Assembly (NCBI RefSeq): GCF_001428565.1
Contig: NZ_LMIA01000010.1
Span: 248,001-312,000 of the forward strand
Source of the DNA: Nocardioides sp. Root190
GTDB taxonomy: Bacteria; Actinomycetota; Actinomycetes; Propionibacteriales; Nocardioidaceae
Length of the DNA stretch: 64,000 nucleotides
Direction of reading: 5' to 3'
Position 1 is the stretch's first letter; each line of letters starts with the position of its first letter. Positions 51,096-59,869 of the stretch are shown piece by piece. The notes under the pieces were generated by a model. That model was not told where the DNA came from. It made no database searches and was given only the letters and a program-made list of their open reading frames with translations. The position numbers and the translations under genes are program-made.

Positions 51096-52087
51096 CCAGG
51101 CCGGACCGCGCCGGCGTAGGGCATCTCGTCGACGCTCGACACCTTCACACCCGCGCCCGGGTTGGCGGCGTGCACGATCATGCCGTTGCCGAGGTAGATC
51201 CCGACGTGGCTGACGGGGCTGTAGTAGAAGACGAGGTCACCCGGCTGCAGCTGGTTGCGCGACACGGGTGTGCCGCTGCCCATCTGCGCGCGCGAGGAGT
51301 GCGGCAGGCTGACACCGGCCTGGCCCCAGGCCATCATCGTCAGGCCGGAGCAGTCGAAGGCGTTGGGACCGGCCGCACCGAAGACGTAGGAGTCGCCGAC
51401 CTGGGCCAGCGCGTAGCGGATCGCGATCGCGGCGCGACCCGACGCGGGGATCGAGGAGGCGTCGGGGGCGCGGTAGCCGCCGCGGGACAGGATCTCGGCC
51501 CGCTCCTCGTCCTCGAGCTTGGAGAGCAGTGCCTGAGCCTGGGCGAGCTTGCCGTCGGCCGACTTCTTCTCGGTCTTCAGCGTGGCCTTCAGCTCGCGGA
51601 CGTCGTCACGACGGTCCTCGGTCTGGTCACGGCGGATGCTGTAGGCGTCGAGCTCCGTGTCGTAGTCGGCGAGGAGCGAGTCGTGGATGCCGTCGACCGT
51701 CGACAGCGTCGACAGCTCGTCGAGGAAGGCGTCGGAGTCGGAGGCGAGGAGCTCGCCGGCCGGGCCGAGACCACCGGCCTGGTAGCGCTGGATGATCGCG
51801 TCGCGCACATCGGCGCGCACTCCGTCGAGCTCGTCGCTCTGGCGGCTCTGGTCGGCCTCCAGGGAGTCCAGCTCGCCGTTGAGCTCGGAAAGCTCGAGGC
51901 GCGCGTCGTTGAAGCGCTCGGAGGCCTGCTCGGCCTGGTGCAGGAGCCGCTCGACCCGGTCGCGGACGGTGTCGATGTCCGGTTCGGCCTGGGCGGGGCT
52001 GGTCGGGGAGCTCACCGACAGGGCGATCGTGCCCGTCAGTGCCAGTGCAGCAAGCGATGCGGTGGTGCGTTTCCGGCCGTTCAGCAC
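51092..52087 (-). CDS. Secreted NlpC/P60 peptidoglycan endopeptidase
   Basis: 331 aa. Signal peptide (1-34, SPAQA), a long coiled coil (about 38-200) and a C-terminal NlpC/P60 domain with Cys246 (NAFDCSGLT), His294 (SHVGIYLG) and His306 (IVHAANPG). It cleaves stem peptides between D-Glu and meso-DAP, as in RipA-like enzymes. GTG start at 52087 with AAAGGGGA upstream. A c-di-AMP riboswitch occupies its leader. Counterpart of Rv2190c. Confidence 0.92.
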   Translation of the reverse strand: MLNGRKRTTASLAALALTGTIALSVSSPTSPAQAEPDIDTVRDRVERLLHQAEQASERFNDARLELSELNGELDSLEADQSRQSDELDGVRADVRDAIIQRYQAGGLGPAGELLASDSDAFLDELSTLSTVDGIHDSLLADYDTELDAYSIRRDQTEDRRDDVRELKATLKTEKKSADGKLAQAQALLSKLEDEERAEILSRGGYRAPDASSIPASGRAAIAIRYALAQVGDSYVFGAAGPNAFDCSGLTMMAWGQAGVSLPHSSRAQMGSGTPVSRNQLQPGDLVFYYSPVSHVGIYLGNGMIVHAANPGAGVKVSSVDEMPYAGAVRPG

Positions 52088-52114
52088 GAGCTGGCGGTCC
52101 CCTTTGCGGTGTCG

Positions 52115-52325
52115 TACGCCTACCGGGTGAGCTGACGGGTTCGGGCACGACTTGCCCTACCCGCACTCCTCGCGTGTCCGCCGACCCGATCGGGTCGTCG
52201 TACGCGCACCTCGTGCGGGATTCACCCCAGATGTGGTTGGTTCCCCGGCTCCGGGACCACGAATGGCCCCGGACTCAGCGCGATGCCCGCGCGGATCGGT
52301 CGATCCACTTCCACGGACACCTGAG
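52115..52325 (-). ncRNA. c-di-AMP (ydaO/yuaA) riboswitch
   Basis: The minus strand shows the conserved core blocks in order: GAGTCCGGGGCC, GAGCCGGGGAACCAACC (52251-52235), GGGGTGAATC (52228-52219) and CCGTCAGCTCACCCGGTAGG (52138-52119). These are the invariant parts of the actinobacterial ydaO class that binds cyclic di-AMP. In this class ligand usually turns the gene off. It controls the NlpC/P60 gene 28 nt downstream and, by overlap, the two following envelope genes. Confidence 0.9.
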
Positions 52326-52330
52326 CGAGC

Positions 52331-52336
52331 AGCCTA
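52331..52336 (-). promoter_or_regulatory. -10 box of the riboswitch-NlpC operon
   Basis: TAGGCT (minus strand) puts the transcript start at about 52324, just ahead of the riboswitch. Confidence 0.6.
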
Positions 52337-52374
52337 ATCGGGCGCCCCGTCGCGGCCAAACCCTCCCGAGCGTG

Positions 52375-52386
52375 TTGTGGACACAA
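52375..52386. promoter_or_regulatory. Palindrome upstream of the riboswitch promoter
   Basis: TTGTG-GA-CACAA lies about 40 bp upstream of the -10 box, a usual place for an activator. It resembles a short TGTG/CACA-type site, but the regulator is not identified. Confidence 0.4.
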
Positions 52387-52428
52387 TCCACGAGGAGCAC
52401 ATCACACCTGCCCCACGGGCCACTCCTG

Positions 52429-52635
52429 TCACGCGGACTCCACCACGGGCGCCGAGACTGGGCGCACCAGGCGCAGTGGCGGCACCAGTCCCCCCTCGGC
52501 GAGTGCGTCGAGAGCGCGCAGCTCCTCGTCGTCGATCATCAACTCGGGCGGTGGTCCGAGCAGCACCGTCACCACGCAGTCGTGGCAGGCCAGTCCCCGA
52601 ACCACACAGGTGTCGCAGTCGATCCTCGTCGTCAT
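52429..52635 (-). CDS. Small four-cysteine protein, unknown function
   Basis: 68 aa. Cys7, Cys10, Cys17 and Cys20 form CxxC-x6-CxxC, a plausible zinc or iron site, followed by an acidic helix (DDEELRALDALAEGG). It lies upstream of the NlpC/P60 riboswitch on the same strand with a 92-bp gap. No SOS or anti-sigma signature is recognised. Short but with coherent codon usage and a clean ATG. Confidence 0.65.
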   Translation of the reverse strand: MTTRIDCDTCVVRGLACHDCVVTVLLGPPPELMIDDEELRALDALAEGGLVPPLRLVRPVSAPVVESA

Positions 52636-52765
52636 GTGGCGAGAGTGACAGGAGGGTCCGACGGATCACGGCCGGAGCACGATCGCGGTCCCTCGGCGAG
52701 CCCTGCCCCGGAGCCTCCCGGTGAGTCGGCCCCGTTGCGTCGGTCCTCCCGCCTACCGTCGACCC

Positions 52766-54496
52766 ATGAGCTCCGCCGTCGCCCCTGCCCCCCGGTGGGC
52801 GGACCAGCGATCGTTCGACGAGCTGGGCAGGCCGCTGCGCGACACCACCTTCTGCGTGGTCGACCTGGAGACGACGGGCGGCTCCCCCGGTGCCGGCGAC
52901 CGGATCACCGAGATCGGCGCGGTCAAGGTGCGTGGCGGCGAGGTGGTCGGGGAGTTCCAGACCCTGGTCAACCCGCACACCTCGATCCCGGCGTTCATCG
53001 CCGTGCTGACCGGCATCACCAACCGGATGGTCGCCGACGCGCCCGCCATCGACACCGCCCTGCCCGCGTTCCTCGAGTTCGCGACCGGATCCGTACTGGT
53101 CGCCCACAACGCCCGCTTCGATGTCGGCTTCCTCAAGCACTTCGCCGCCGAGCAGGACCTCGCGTGGCCGGCCTTCGAGGTGCTCGACACGGTCAAGCTG
53201 GCGCGTCACGTGGTGACCCGGGACGAGGCGCCCAACCACAAGCTGTCCTCGCTCGCGGTCGTCTTCGGCTCCGGGACGACCCCCAACCACCGTGCGCTGT
53301 CCGACGCCCGGGCCACCGTCGACGTGCTGCACGGCCTGATCGAGCGGCTGGGCGCCCTCGGCGTGCAGACCCTCGAGGAGCTCCAGGGCTACTCCTCAAA
53401 GGTCGCCTCCGCGACCCGTCGAAAGCGCCACCTCGCCGACGGCCTCCCCCACGCCCCCGGCGTCTACCTCTTCCGCGACGAGCAGCAGCGCGTGCTCTAC
53501 ATCGGCACCTCGCGAGACCTCCGGCGTCGGGTCCGCACCTACTTCACCGCTTCGGAGAAACGGACCCGGATGGGCCAGATGGTCCAGCTCGCCGCTTCGG
53601 TCACCGGGATCGAGTGCGCGACACCCCTGGAGGCCGAGGTGCGCGAGCTCCGCCTCATCGCGGAGCACAAGCCGCCGTACAACCGCCGCTCACGACACCC
53701 GGAAAAGGTCACCTGGCTCAAGCTCACCCGCGAGCCGTGGCCCCGCCTGTCGCTGGTCAAGCGCGTGCTCGAGGACGACGCGGACTACGTCGGCCCCTTC
53801 TCCTCGCGTGCCAGCGCCGAGAGCTCCCTGGCCGCTCTGCACGAGGTCTTCCCGATCCGGCAGTGCAACGACCGCTTCGGGAGGACGCCGTCGCGCTCGG
53901 CCTGCGTGCTGGCGGAGATGGACCGCTGTCTGGCCCCGTGCGACGGCAGCGTGGACGCGGAGTCCTATGGCGCCGTCGTGCGGCAGATCCAGGACACCCT
54001 GATGCGGCGTCCCGACGACATCGTCGAGCTGGTCCAGGCGCGGATGTCCGCGCTCGCCGACCAGGAGCGCTTCGAGGAGGCGGCCCAGCACCGGGACCGG
54101 CTCGCCGCCTTCATCCGTGGGGCCGCGCGCACCCAGCGACTGTCAGCGCTGACCCGGTGCCCCGAGGTGGTGGCCGCCCGCCGCGAGGACGACGGCCGCT
54201 GGAGCGTGCACGTCGTGCGGCACGGTCGGTTGGCTGCAGCGGGCGTCATCCCCTCAGGCGCGGACGCCCTCAGCTGGGTCGAGACGCTGCAGCTGGGCGC
54301 CGAGACGGTGCTGCCGACGGTCGGCCCCACCCCGGCGGCGACCGCCGAGGAGACCGAGCGGATCCTGCGCTGGCTGGAGGCACCCGGCATCCGCCTCGTC
54401 GACGTCCGGGGCGAGTGGACCTGCCCGGTCCAGGGCGCCGCGCGGCACACGCAGCTGCTGCTCACCCCGACCGCACCTGACATCCGCACGGCCTAG
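52766..54496 (+). CDS. DnaQ-like exonuclease fused to a UvrC-like GIY-YIG domain
   Basis: 576 aa. N-terminal DEDDh 3'-5' exonuclease with Asp33 and Glu35 (DLETTG), Asp119 (NARFDVGFL), His175 and Asp180 (HRALSDA). Then a GIY-YIG domain as in UvrC/Cho (GVYLF at 232-236, YIGTSRDLRRRV at 245-256), an UvrC-like cysteine-rich region (RCLAPCDG), and a UVR-like helical motif (ALADQERFEEAAQHRDRL). Rv2191 of M. tuberculosis has the same architecture and position. ATG 52766 has TACCGT 6 nt upstream. Confidence 0.9.
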   Translation: MSSAVAPAPRWADQRSFDELGRPLRDTTFCVVDLETTGGSPGAGDRITEIGAVKVRGGEVVGEFQTLVNPHTSIPAFIAVLTGITNRMVADAPAIDTALPAFLEFATGSVLVAHNARFDVGFLKHFAAEQDLAWPAFEVLDTVKLARHVVTRDEAPNHKLSSLAVVFGSGTTPNHRALSDARATVDVLHGLIERLGALGVQTLEELQGYSSKVASATRRKRHLADGLPHAPGVYLFRDEQQRVLYIGTSRDLRRRVRTYFTASEKRTRMGQMVQLAASVTGIECATPLEAEVRELRLIAEHKPPYNRRSRHPEKVTWLKLTREPWPRLSLVKRVLEDDADYVGPFSSRASAESSLAALHEVFPIRQCNDRFGRTPSRSACVLAEMDRCLAPCDGSVDAESYGAVVRQIQDTLMRRPDDIVELVQARMSALADQERFEEAAQHRDRLAAFIRGAARTQRLSALTRCPEVVAARREDDGRWSVHVVRHGRLAAAGVIPSGADALSWVETLQLGAETVLPTVGPTPAATAEETERILRWLEAPGIRLVDVRGEWTCPVQGAARHTQLLLTPTAPDIRTA

Positions 54497-54499
54497 GCT
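54494..54499 (+). promoter_or_regulatory. Leaderless -10 box of the AsnC/Lrp-domain gene
   Basis: TAGGCT ends 7 nt before the ATG at 54507 and overlaps the stop codon of the DnaQ-UvrC gene. Confidence 0.65.
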
Positions 54500-54506
54500 G
54501 GGGCGC

Positions 54507-54785
54507 ATGATCACCGCCATCGTCTTCGTCCAGGCCGAGACCGCACGGATCCCCGAGGTCGCGGCGGCGATCGCCGCCCTCGACGGGGTCAGCGAGGTCT
54601 ACTCGGTGACCGGCCAGATCGACCTGATCGCGCTGGTCCGGGTCCGCAGCCACGACGACATCGCCGCGGTGGTCGCGGACCGGCTCAACAAGGTCGACGG
54701 TGTCGTCGACACCGAGACCCACATCGCCTACCGCGCCTACTCCCGCCACGATCTCGAGGCGACATTCTCCCTCGGCCTGGACTGA
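54507..54785 (+). CDS. Stand-alone AsnC/Lrp ligand-binding (RAM) domain protein
   Basis: 92 aa. The whole protein is the RAM beta-alpha-beta-beta-alpha-beta domain (ITAIVFVQAETARIPEVAAAI..VSEVYSVTGQIDLIALV) without the usual HTH. Such SARD proteins bind amino acids and form oligomers that can modulate partners. The leaderless start lies 10 bp after the DnaQ-UvrC stop. Confidence 0.88.
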   Translation: MITAIVFVQAETARIPEVAAAIAALDGVSEVYSVTGQIDLIALVRVRSHDDIAAVVADRLNKVDGVVDTETHIAYRAYSRHDLEATFSLGLD

Positions 54786-54816
54786 CCTCTCTGCCTGCCG
54801 ATCAGCGGCCTGTGAG

Positions 54817-57180
54817 TCAACGCACCGTGCCGCTGATGACGGACTTCTTGACGGTGGTGTAGCCCGACTTGGAGCCGGTGATCCAGAGCGTGACGCGCTT
54901 GCCCCTGGCGCTGGACCCGAGCTTGATCGAGGTCCTGGTGGTTCCGCTCAGCATCGTGGTACCGACCCGCCACTGGTACTTGTAGGTGACGCCGCTCGGC
55001 CTCCAGAGCCCGGTCACCGCTCGCAGGGTCTGACCGACGCGGAGCGTGCCCGAGATCCTGGGCGTGGCCGGTACCAGGGTCCCGCGAGCCACCGCTGATG
55101 TCGGTGTGCTCACCCGGGTCCTGCTCGCGTATCCGGACTTCGCCCCGGTGACCCGGAGCTGGATCGAGCGTCCCACCAGCGCGGACGTGATCGTGAAGGT
55201 ACGGCTCGAGCCGGTCTTGAGCAGCGTGTCACCCGTGTACCACGCGTACGTGAGGGTCGAGTACGACGGCAACCAGCCGGCCGCGGCGCCCGTGAGAATC
55301 TCGCCGACCTTGACCTTGCCGGTGATGGTCGGCAACGCGCCATCCATGAACGCACCGTTCACGGTGACGGCAGGGCTCGTGGCAAACACGGGATCGAACC
55401 CCGGCTTCGAACCCGTCACGGTGACGGTCAGCAGCTTGCCGGCGTCACCCGTCACGGTCTTGTAGATCGGTTGGTCCGCGCCGGCGATCGATGTCCCCGC
55501 CCGCTTCCACTGGTAGGTGAACGCGGTGTTCGCCGGCCAACCCGGACCTGCCTCAGCGGTCAGCTCGTCGCCGACCGACGGCGCCTCGCCGTCCTCCTGC
55601 GGGACGATGCTCGGTGATCCCGTCGACTCCATCACGTCGCCCAGGACAGCGGGCGTCTCCGCACTGGTCCAGGTTCGCGTGTCGAAGGCACTGCGATGGG
55701 CAGTCGTCCTGACCGTGATCACCTTGGAGCGCTGCGCCGCCGCGAGGACCAGCGAGCTGCTGGTCGCACCGGCGATGGTCGAACCGTTGGCGTACCACTG
55801 ATAGGTCCAGGACTCCTGGAGCGGACGGGTCCGCACCGGCGAGGCCGTGATCGTCTCGCCGACCTTCGGCGAACCGTCGTGGTTGACGGTCGGCGTCGAG
55901 CCGTCCTGGAAGACTCCGTTGTCGATGGGCAGGGTGACGTACCACTTCTCCGGCGCCGTCCCTGCTTCCAAAGTGTTCGGGAAGGTACCGGTCGGGCGGC
56001 CGTCGACCACTCCGCTGACCATGACGATCAGGCAGCGCTTGTAGTCGAGGTTCGTCGGGACGTAGGACTGTCGGTCCGCGTCAGGAATCGGGGTCCAGTT
56101 GTTCATGTCGCCGCTGTAGTAACCGCCCGTCGGGCAGATCTGCTTGGTGCGGTACCAACGGAACCGCAGGTCGACCGGCGTCACCTTGCCCGGGTAGGTC
56201 CACCCGTTGTCGGCAGCGTCATAGCGCTCGATGGCGGCGGTCGCCGGGAACGGGTCGTAGCTGAGCGGGTACCCGACTCGACGCTCGCCCTCGATGCTGC
56301 CGTCGCCGTAGGGCTGCGACGGCTGCGCTGCGGTGCCGTTGGAGCAGTTGGCACTGAGCCGCACGTTGTCGACGAACGCGGCGGTGTCGATCTCACCCGC
56401 GTCGTTCGGAGCGTCAGCGACGTCGAAGTCGATGATCTCGGCGCCGTTGCTGAAGTTCAGGGGCACCCTGACCGTGTCACGGGTCGTGACGTGGTTCAGC
56501 CTGGTCCATCGCTCGAGGCGGGGCGTCTCCAACTGACCGCCGAGAACATCGGACCGACTTCCAGGCTCCTGCCAGTAGTCGACGTCGTTGACCGAGTAGG
56601 GGCGCGGCTGGGAAGGCCAACCCTCCTGCTGGAAGTAGCCGCGTCCCGCGTTCATCGCATACTCGGCGGCGGGTTCCTCGGTGTCAGCGCGCCGCGTGAC
56701 CGAGATCCTGTCGCTGACGGTGCCGGTGACGGCGGGGCGCACGGTCTCGTCGGTGGCCATCGCGAAGTCGATGTAGAGGCAGCCGGCGTTCGTCGACGGA
56801 TCCACGCTCAACGACAGACGAGTCATGTCGGGGACACCGTCCGCTCCGCGATCGGTGCTGAGTGCGTCAGGGTCGGGGTCGCGCTCGTCCCCGACCGTGG
56901 CCGGATCGTCGATGGCGAGAGGCGAGGCGAGCAACACCTGGCTCACGTTCCCGGTCGAGAGCAGGAGGTACTGCGAACCGCGCGACGGGAAGTCGTTGAA
57001 GGCCTGGGTCGCGACGGCGGCGCTTCCCGTGACGGTCGCGGTGACCCCCGCGGGCAGGTCGAGCGCCCCTTGCAGAACCACCGGGTCGACGTCGGCGCCC
57101 GCTGGAGCGGTCACGCCCGTGAGAACGCTCCCTGCGACGACCACGACCAACGACGACAAGAACGCGCGACGCACCGACAT
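54817..57180 (-). CDS. Large secreted multi-repeat (Ig-like) protein
   Basis: 787 aa. Signal peptide 1-29 (TAPAGAD). The N-terminal 450 residues resemble a choice-of-anchor/lectin-like beta-sandwich (FVDNVRLSANC), tentatively. The C-terminal half holds four to five repeats of about 85 residues with KVGE/L-x5-W...YxWYxxGTxI...GYxS pattern, as in bacterial Ig-like repeat proteins. No LPXTG or membrane anchor is seen. GGAGGGAA precedes the ATG at 57180. Codon use is more relaxed than its neighbours. Function unknown, probably surface or matrix. Confidence 0.8.
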   Translation of the reverse strand: MSVRRAFLSSLVVVVAGSVLTGVTAPAGADVDPVVLQGALDLPAGVTATVTGSAAVATQAFNDFPSRGSQYLLLSTGNVSQVLLASPLAIDDPATVGDERDPDPDALSTDRGADGVPDMTRLSLSVDPSTNAGCLYIDFAMATDETVRPAVTGTVSDRISVTRRADTEEPAAEYAMNAGRGYFQQEGWPSQPRPYSVNDVDYWQEPGSRSDVLGGQLETPRLERWTRLNHVTTRDTVRVPLNFSNGAEIIDFDVADAPNDAGEIDTAAFVDNVRLSANCSNGTAAQPSQPYGDGSIEGERRVGYPLSYDPFPATAAIERYDAADNGWTYPGKVTPVDLRFRWYRTKQICPTGGYYSGDMNNWTPIPDADRQSYVPTNLDYKRCLIVMVSGVVDGRPTGTFPNTLEAGTAPEKWYVTLPIDNGVFQDGSTPTVNHDGSPKVGETITASPVRTRPLQESWTYQWYANGSTIAGATSSSLVLAAAQRSKVITVRTTAHRSAFDTRTWTSAETPAVLGDVMESTGSPSIVPQEDGEAPSVGDELTAEAGPGWPANTAFTYQWKRAGTSIAGADQPIYKTVTGDAGKLLTVTVTGSKPGFDPVFATSPAVTVNGAFMDGALPTITGKVKVGEILTGAAAGWLPSYSTLTYAWYTGDTLLKTGSSRTFTITSALVGRSIQLRVTGAKSGYASRTRVSTPTSAVARGTLVPATPRISGTLRVGQTLRAVTGLWRPSGVTYKYQWRVGTTMLSGTTRTSIKLGSSARGKRVTLWITGSKSGYTTVKKSVISGTVR

Positions 57181-57303
57181 GTTTCCCTCCAACGGTCCCG
57201 GACCCGACCACGATCCGCGAGTCACGCGGTCTCCCTGCGAGGTCAGCCATGGGCACGCTAGTCGAGGCCATCCGTCCCCGCAGAGGGAAACCGGTCAGAC
57301 CTC

Positions 57304-57321
57304 GTAGTCCTTTCGGACCAC
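57304..57321 (-). terminator. Stem-loop after trpD
   Basis: A 7-bp stem (one G-U pair) capped by a GAAA tetraloop on the minus strand, about 20 bp after the trpD stop. No U-tract follows. Confidence 0.4.
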
Positions 57322-57342
57322 TCCGCCGGGCTCGGGTCCCGG

Positions 57343-58365
57343 TCAGGCAGACGCCGCAGCGATCCAGCGGTCCATCGTCGCCTGGGCCGCACCGGAGTCG
57401 ATCGCCTCGGCAGCCCGCACGATCCCGGCGGCCAGCGCCTCGAGCGGCGGCTCCCCCGGTGCGTCGTAGACCGCCAGGGCAGCACCTGCGTTCAGCAGGA
57501 CAGCCTCGCGCACGGGCCCCAGCTTGCCCGCCAGGAGCTCGCGTACGACGCCGGCATTGTGCGTCGCGTCGCCGCCCCGCAGGTCCTCGGTGGTCGCCGG
57601 CGCCAGCCCGAGGGCCGCCGGGTCCACGCTCGCCGTGACGACCTCGCCCCCACGGACGACCCACAGCGAGGACGTCGTGGTGGTCGTGAGCTCGTCGAGG
57701 CCGTCGTCGCCGCGGAAGACCCAGGCGTCCACACCACGGGCGGCGAAGACCCCGGCCATGACGGGGGCCAGCTTCGGGTCGGCGCAGCCGATCGCCTGGG
57801 CGGCCGGCCGGGTCGGGTTCGCGAGCGGGCCGAGCACGTTGAACGCGGTGCCGATCCCGAGCTCCTTGCGTGGGACGGCGGCGTGCCTCATCGCCGGGTG
57901 GAAGGCCGCGGCGAAGCAGAACGTGATCCCGGCCTCGACCGCGACCTCGGCCACGCGCGCAGCCGGCAGGTCGAGGCGCACACCGAGCGCCTCGAGCACG
58001 TCGGCCGTTCCTGCCTGGGAGGACGCCGACCGGTTGCCGTGCTTGACCACCCGCGCGCCCGCACCGGCGGCGACGATGGCGGACATGGTCGAGATGTTGA
58101 CCGAGAAGGACCGGTCACCGCCCGTGCCGACGACGTCGAGCAGACGGCCCGGGACCCGGATCGGGGTCATCACGCCGTACATCGCCTCGACCAGCCCCGT
58201 GAGCTCGTCGATGGTCTCGCCCTTGGCGCGGAGCGCGACGACGAAGCCGGCGATCTGGGCAGGGGTCGCCTCCCCGGCGAGGATCTCGCCCATCGCCCAG
58301 GTGGCCTGGGCAGGACTCAGGTCCTCCCCGGCGACGAGCGAGCCGAGGACGTCGGGCCACGTCAT
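57343..58365 (-). CDS. trpD: Anthranilate phosphoribosyltransferase
   Basis: 340 aa. Second step of tryptophan synthesis: anthranilate plus PRPP to N-phosphoribosyl anthranilate. GTGGD (80-84) and KHGNRSASS (108-116) bind [21 protein letters not shown] is conserved. It stands alone from other trp genes, as in M. tuberculosis. ATG at 58365 chosen for the family N-terminus ([16 protein letters not shown]). Confidence 0.95.
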   Translation of the reverse strand: MTWPDVLGSLVAGEDLSPAQATWAMGEILAGEATPAQIAGFVVALRAKGETIDELTGLVEAMYGVMTPIRVPGRLLDVVGTGGDRSFSVNISTMSAIVAAGAGARVVKHGNRSASSQAGTADVLEALGVRLDLPAARVAEVAVEAGITFCFAAAFHPAMRHAAVPRKELGIGTAFNVLGPLANPTRPAAQAIGCADPKLAPVMAGVFAARGVDAWVFRGDDGLDELTTTTTSSLWVVRGGEVVTASVDPAALGLAPATTEDLRGGDATHNAGVVRELLAGKLGPVREAVLLNAGAALAVYDAPGEPPLEALAAGIVRAAEAIDSGAAQATMDRWIAAASA

Positions 58366-58387
58366 CGCGGGTGCACCTCGACGAGGG

Positions 58388-58789
58388 TCATGCCGGGACG
58401 CGGGCGCGCAGCAGCGCGACGACCGCCTCGGCGAGCTGGATCGGATCGATCGGGTGCGGCACCGCCGCATCCGCGCGCGACCAGGTCGCCAGCCAGGCGT
58501 CCTGCGGCCGGCCGGTGAGGACCAGCAGCGGCGGGCAGTCGTAGATCTCGTCCTTGAGCTGCTTGGCGATTCCCATGCCGCCGGCGGGGACTGCTTCGCC
58601 GTCGAGGATCGCGATCGCCAGACCACCGGCGTCGAGGTGCTGGATCACCACCGGCTCGGTGGCGACCTCGACGTACTCGAGTTCCGGAAGGTCGGGATGG
58701 GGCCGACGCCCCAGGGCCAGGATGACCTGCTCGCGGGTGTGCACGTCGTCGCTGTAGACGAGGACCTTCAGAGTCTTCGGGGAGGACAC
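58388..58789 (-). CDS. Single-domain receiver-like protein, degenerate
   Basis: 133 aa. CheY-like fold: KVLVYSDDV with acidic pair, ILDGEAVP with a candidate phospho-Asp, and LVLTGRP with the Thr. The conserved Lys of the last strand is replaced (AVPHPIDP), so normal phospho-switching is doubtful, and no output domain is present. GTG at 58789 is selected because TAGCAT lies 7 nt upstream. Upstream of trpD; role unknown. Confidence 0.72.
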   Translation of the reverse strand: MSSPKTLKVLVYSDDVHTREQVILALGRRPHPDLPELEYVEVATEPVVIQHLDAGGLAIAILDGEAVPAGGMGIAKQLKDEIYDCPPLLVLTGRPQDAWLATWSRADAAVPHPIDPIQLAEAVVALLRARVPA

Positions 58790-58796
58790 GTCCGCG

Positions 58797-58802
58797 ATGC
58801 TA
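58797..58802 (-). promoter_or_regulatory. Leaderless -10 box of the receiver-like gene
   Basis: TAGCAT (minus strand) ends 7 nt before the GTG at 58789 and lies over the stop codon of the CtaG-like gene. Confidence 0.45.
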
Positions 58803-59753
58803 CTCGGTGTCGGTCCCGGACTGCGGGCGCTCCCCGCTGGCGGTGGCGAGTCGCTCACGGCGCTCCAGCAGGTCGAGGCGGCGGTCCTCGCGTTCGGCCT
58901 CCTTCATCGAGGAGCGCACCCACTGGACGAACAGCACCACGAAGAACACGACGCCGACCAGGTCGCCGGCGCCCCAGAGGATGCCGCCGGCGAGGTTCTG
59001 GTCCACGAACGGATCCGGCAGCCAGGAGCCCATCGGCCCGTCGTGCAGCGACGGGTAGTGGTCGCCACCGAGCAGGGTCGACTGCCCCATGATCGTGACC
59101 CCCAGGAAGGCGTGGAACGGCAGTGTCATCACCGTCAGCAGCACGCGGAAGGGATGCGCGACCCGTCCGGGCAGCGGATCGACGCCCACGATCGGCCAGA
59201 AGAACAGCGCGCCGACCGCGACCAGGTGGACGTGCATCATCTCGTGCACGAAGACCGAGGACAGCGAGGCGTCGTACCAACCGGAGAAGTAGAGCGCCCA
59301 CGGCGAGATCACGTAGAGACCGAAGGCCAGCGGCGGGAACCCGAGGACCTTGGCGACGCGGGAGTGCAGGACGGCGAGCAGCCAGCCCCGCGGGCGTCGC
59401 GGCAGGGTCCGCAGCGCGAGGGTGACCGGTGCACCGAGCGCCAGCGAGAGAGGCACGATCATCGACAGGATCATGTGCTGGACCATGTGGACGCTCACCA
59501 GCACGGTGTCGTACGCCGCCAGGCCCGACGACGTCGCCAGGTAGAACGCCAGCAGACCGATGCCCCAGGCCAGGGAGCGGCCGACCGGCCAGGCGTCGCC
59601 CCGCTTGCGCATCACCAGGACGCCGAGGGCGTAGAGGCCAGCTCCCCAGACCGTCACGACCAGGGGCAGCGGGGCCAGGGACCACTCGGTGAGGAGCGCC
59701 GACGCGTCGAAGCGTGGAAGGTTCTCCACCAACGCCGTCATCACGTGCCCCAC
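58800..59753 (-). CDS. Cytochrome c oxidase assembly protein (CtaG_Bacillus/caa3 type)
   Basis: 317 aa. Seven membrane helices and the family His-rich signatures VHMVQHMILSMIVP and VFVHEMMHVHLVAVGALFFWPIVG, which may bind copper. It assists CuA/heme-copper oxidase maturation. GTG at 59753 with GAGGAGG 5 nt upstream is preferred to ATG 59741. Divergent from ctaE, consistent with an oxidase role. Confidence 0.87.
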   Translation of the reverse strand: MGHVMTALVENLPRFDASALLTEWSLAPLPLVVTVWGAGLYALGVLVMRKRGDAWPVGRSLAWGIGLLAFYLATSSGLAAYDTVLVSVHMVQHMILSMIVPLSLALGAPVTLALRTLPRRPRGWLLAVLHSRVAKVLGFPPLAFGLYVISPWALYFSGWYDASLSSVFVHEMMHVHLVAVGALFFWPIVGVDPLPGRVAHPFRVLLTVMTLPFHAFLGVTIMGQSTLLGGDHYPSLHDGPMGSWLPDPFVDQNLAGGILWGAGDLVGVVFFVVLFVQWVRSSMKEAEREDRRLDLLERRERLATASGERPQSGTDTE

Positions 59754-59869
59754 GGGTGCCTCCTCAGCTCGTTCCGGTGGCCCGATCGGGGCCTGTTCGA
59801 GCGTAGGTCGTGCCCGGTGACGGGCCAGAACGGGGGGTCAAGATGCCGAGACAGACCGGAACCGCCATA

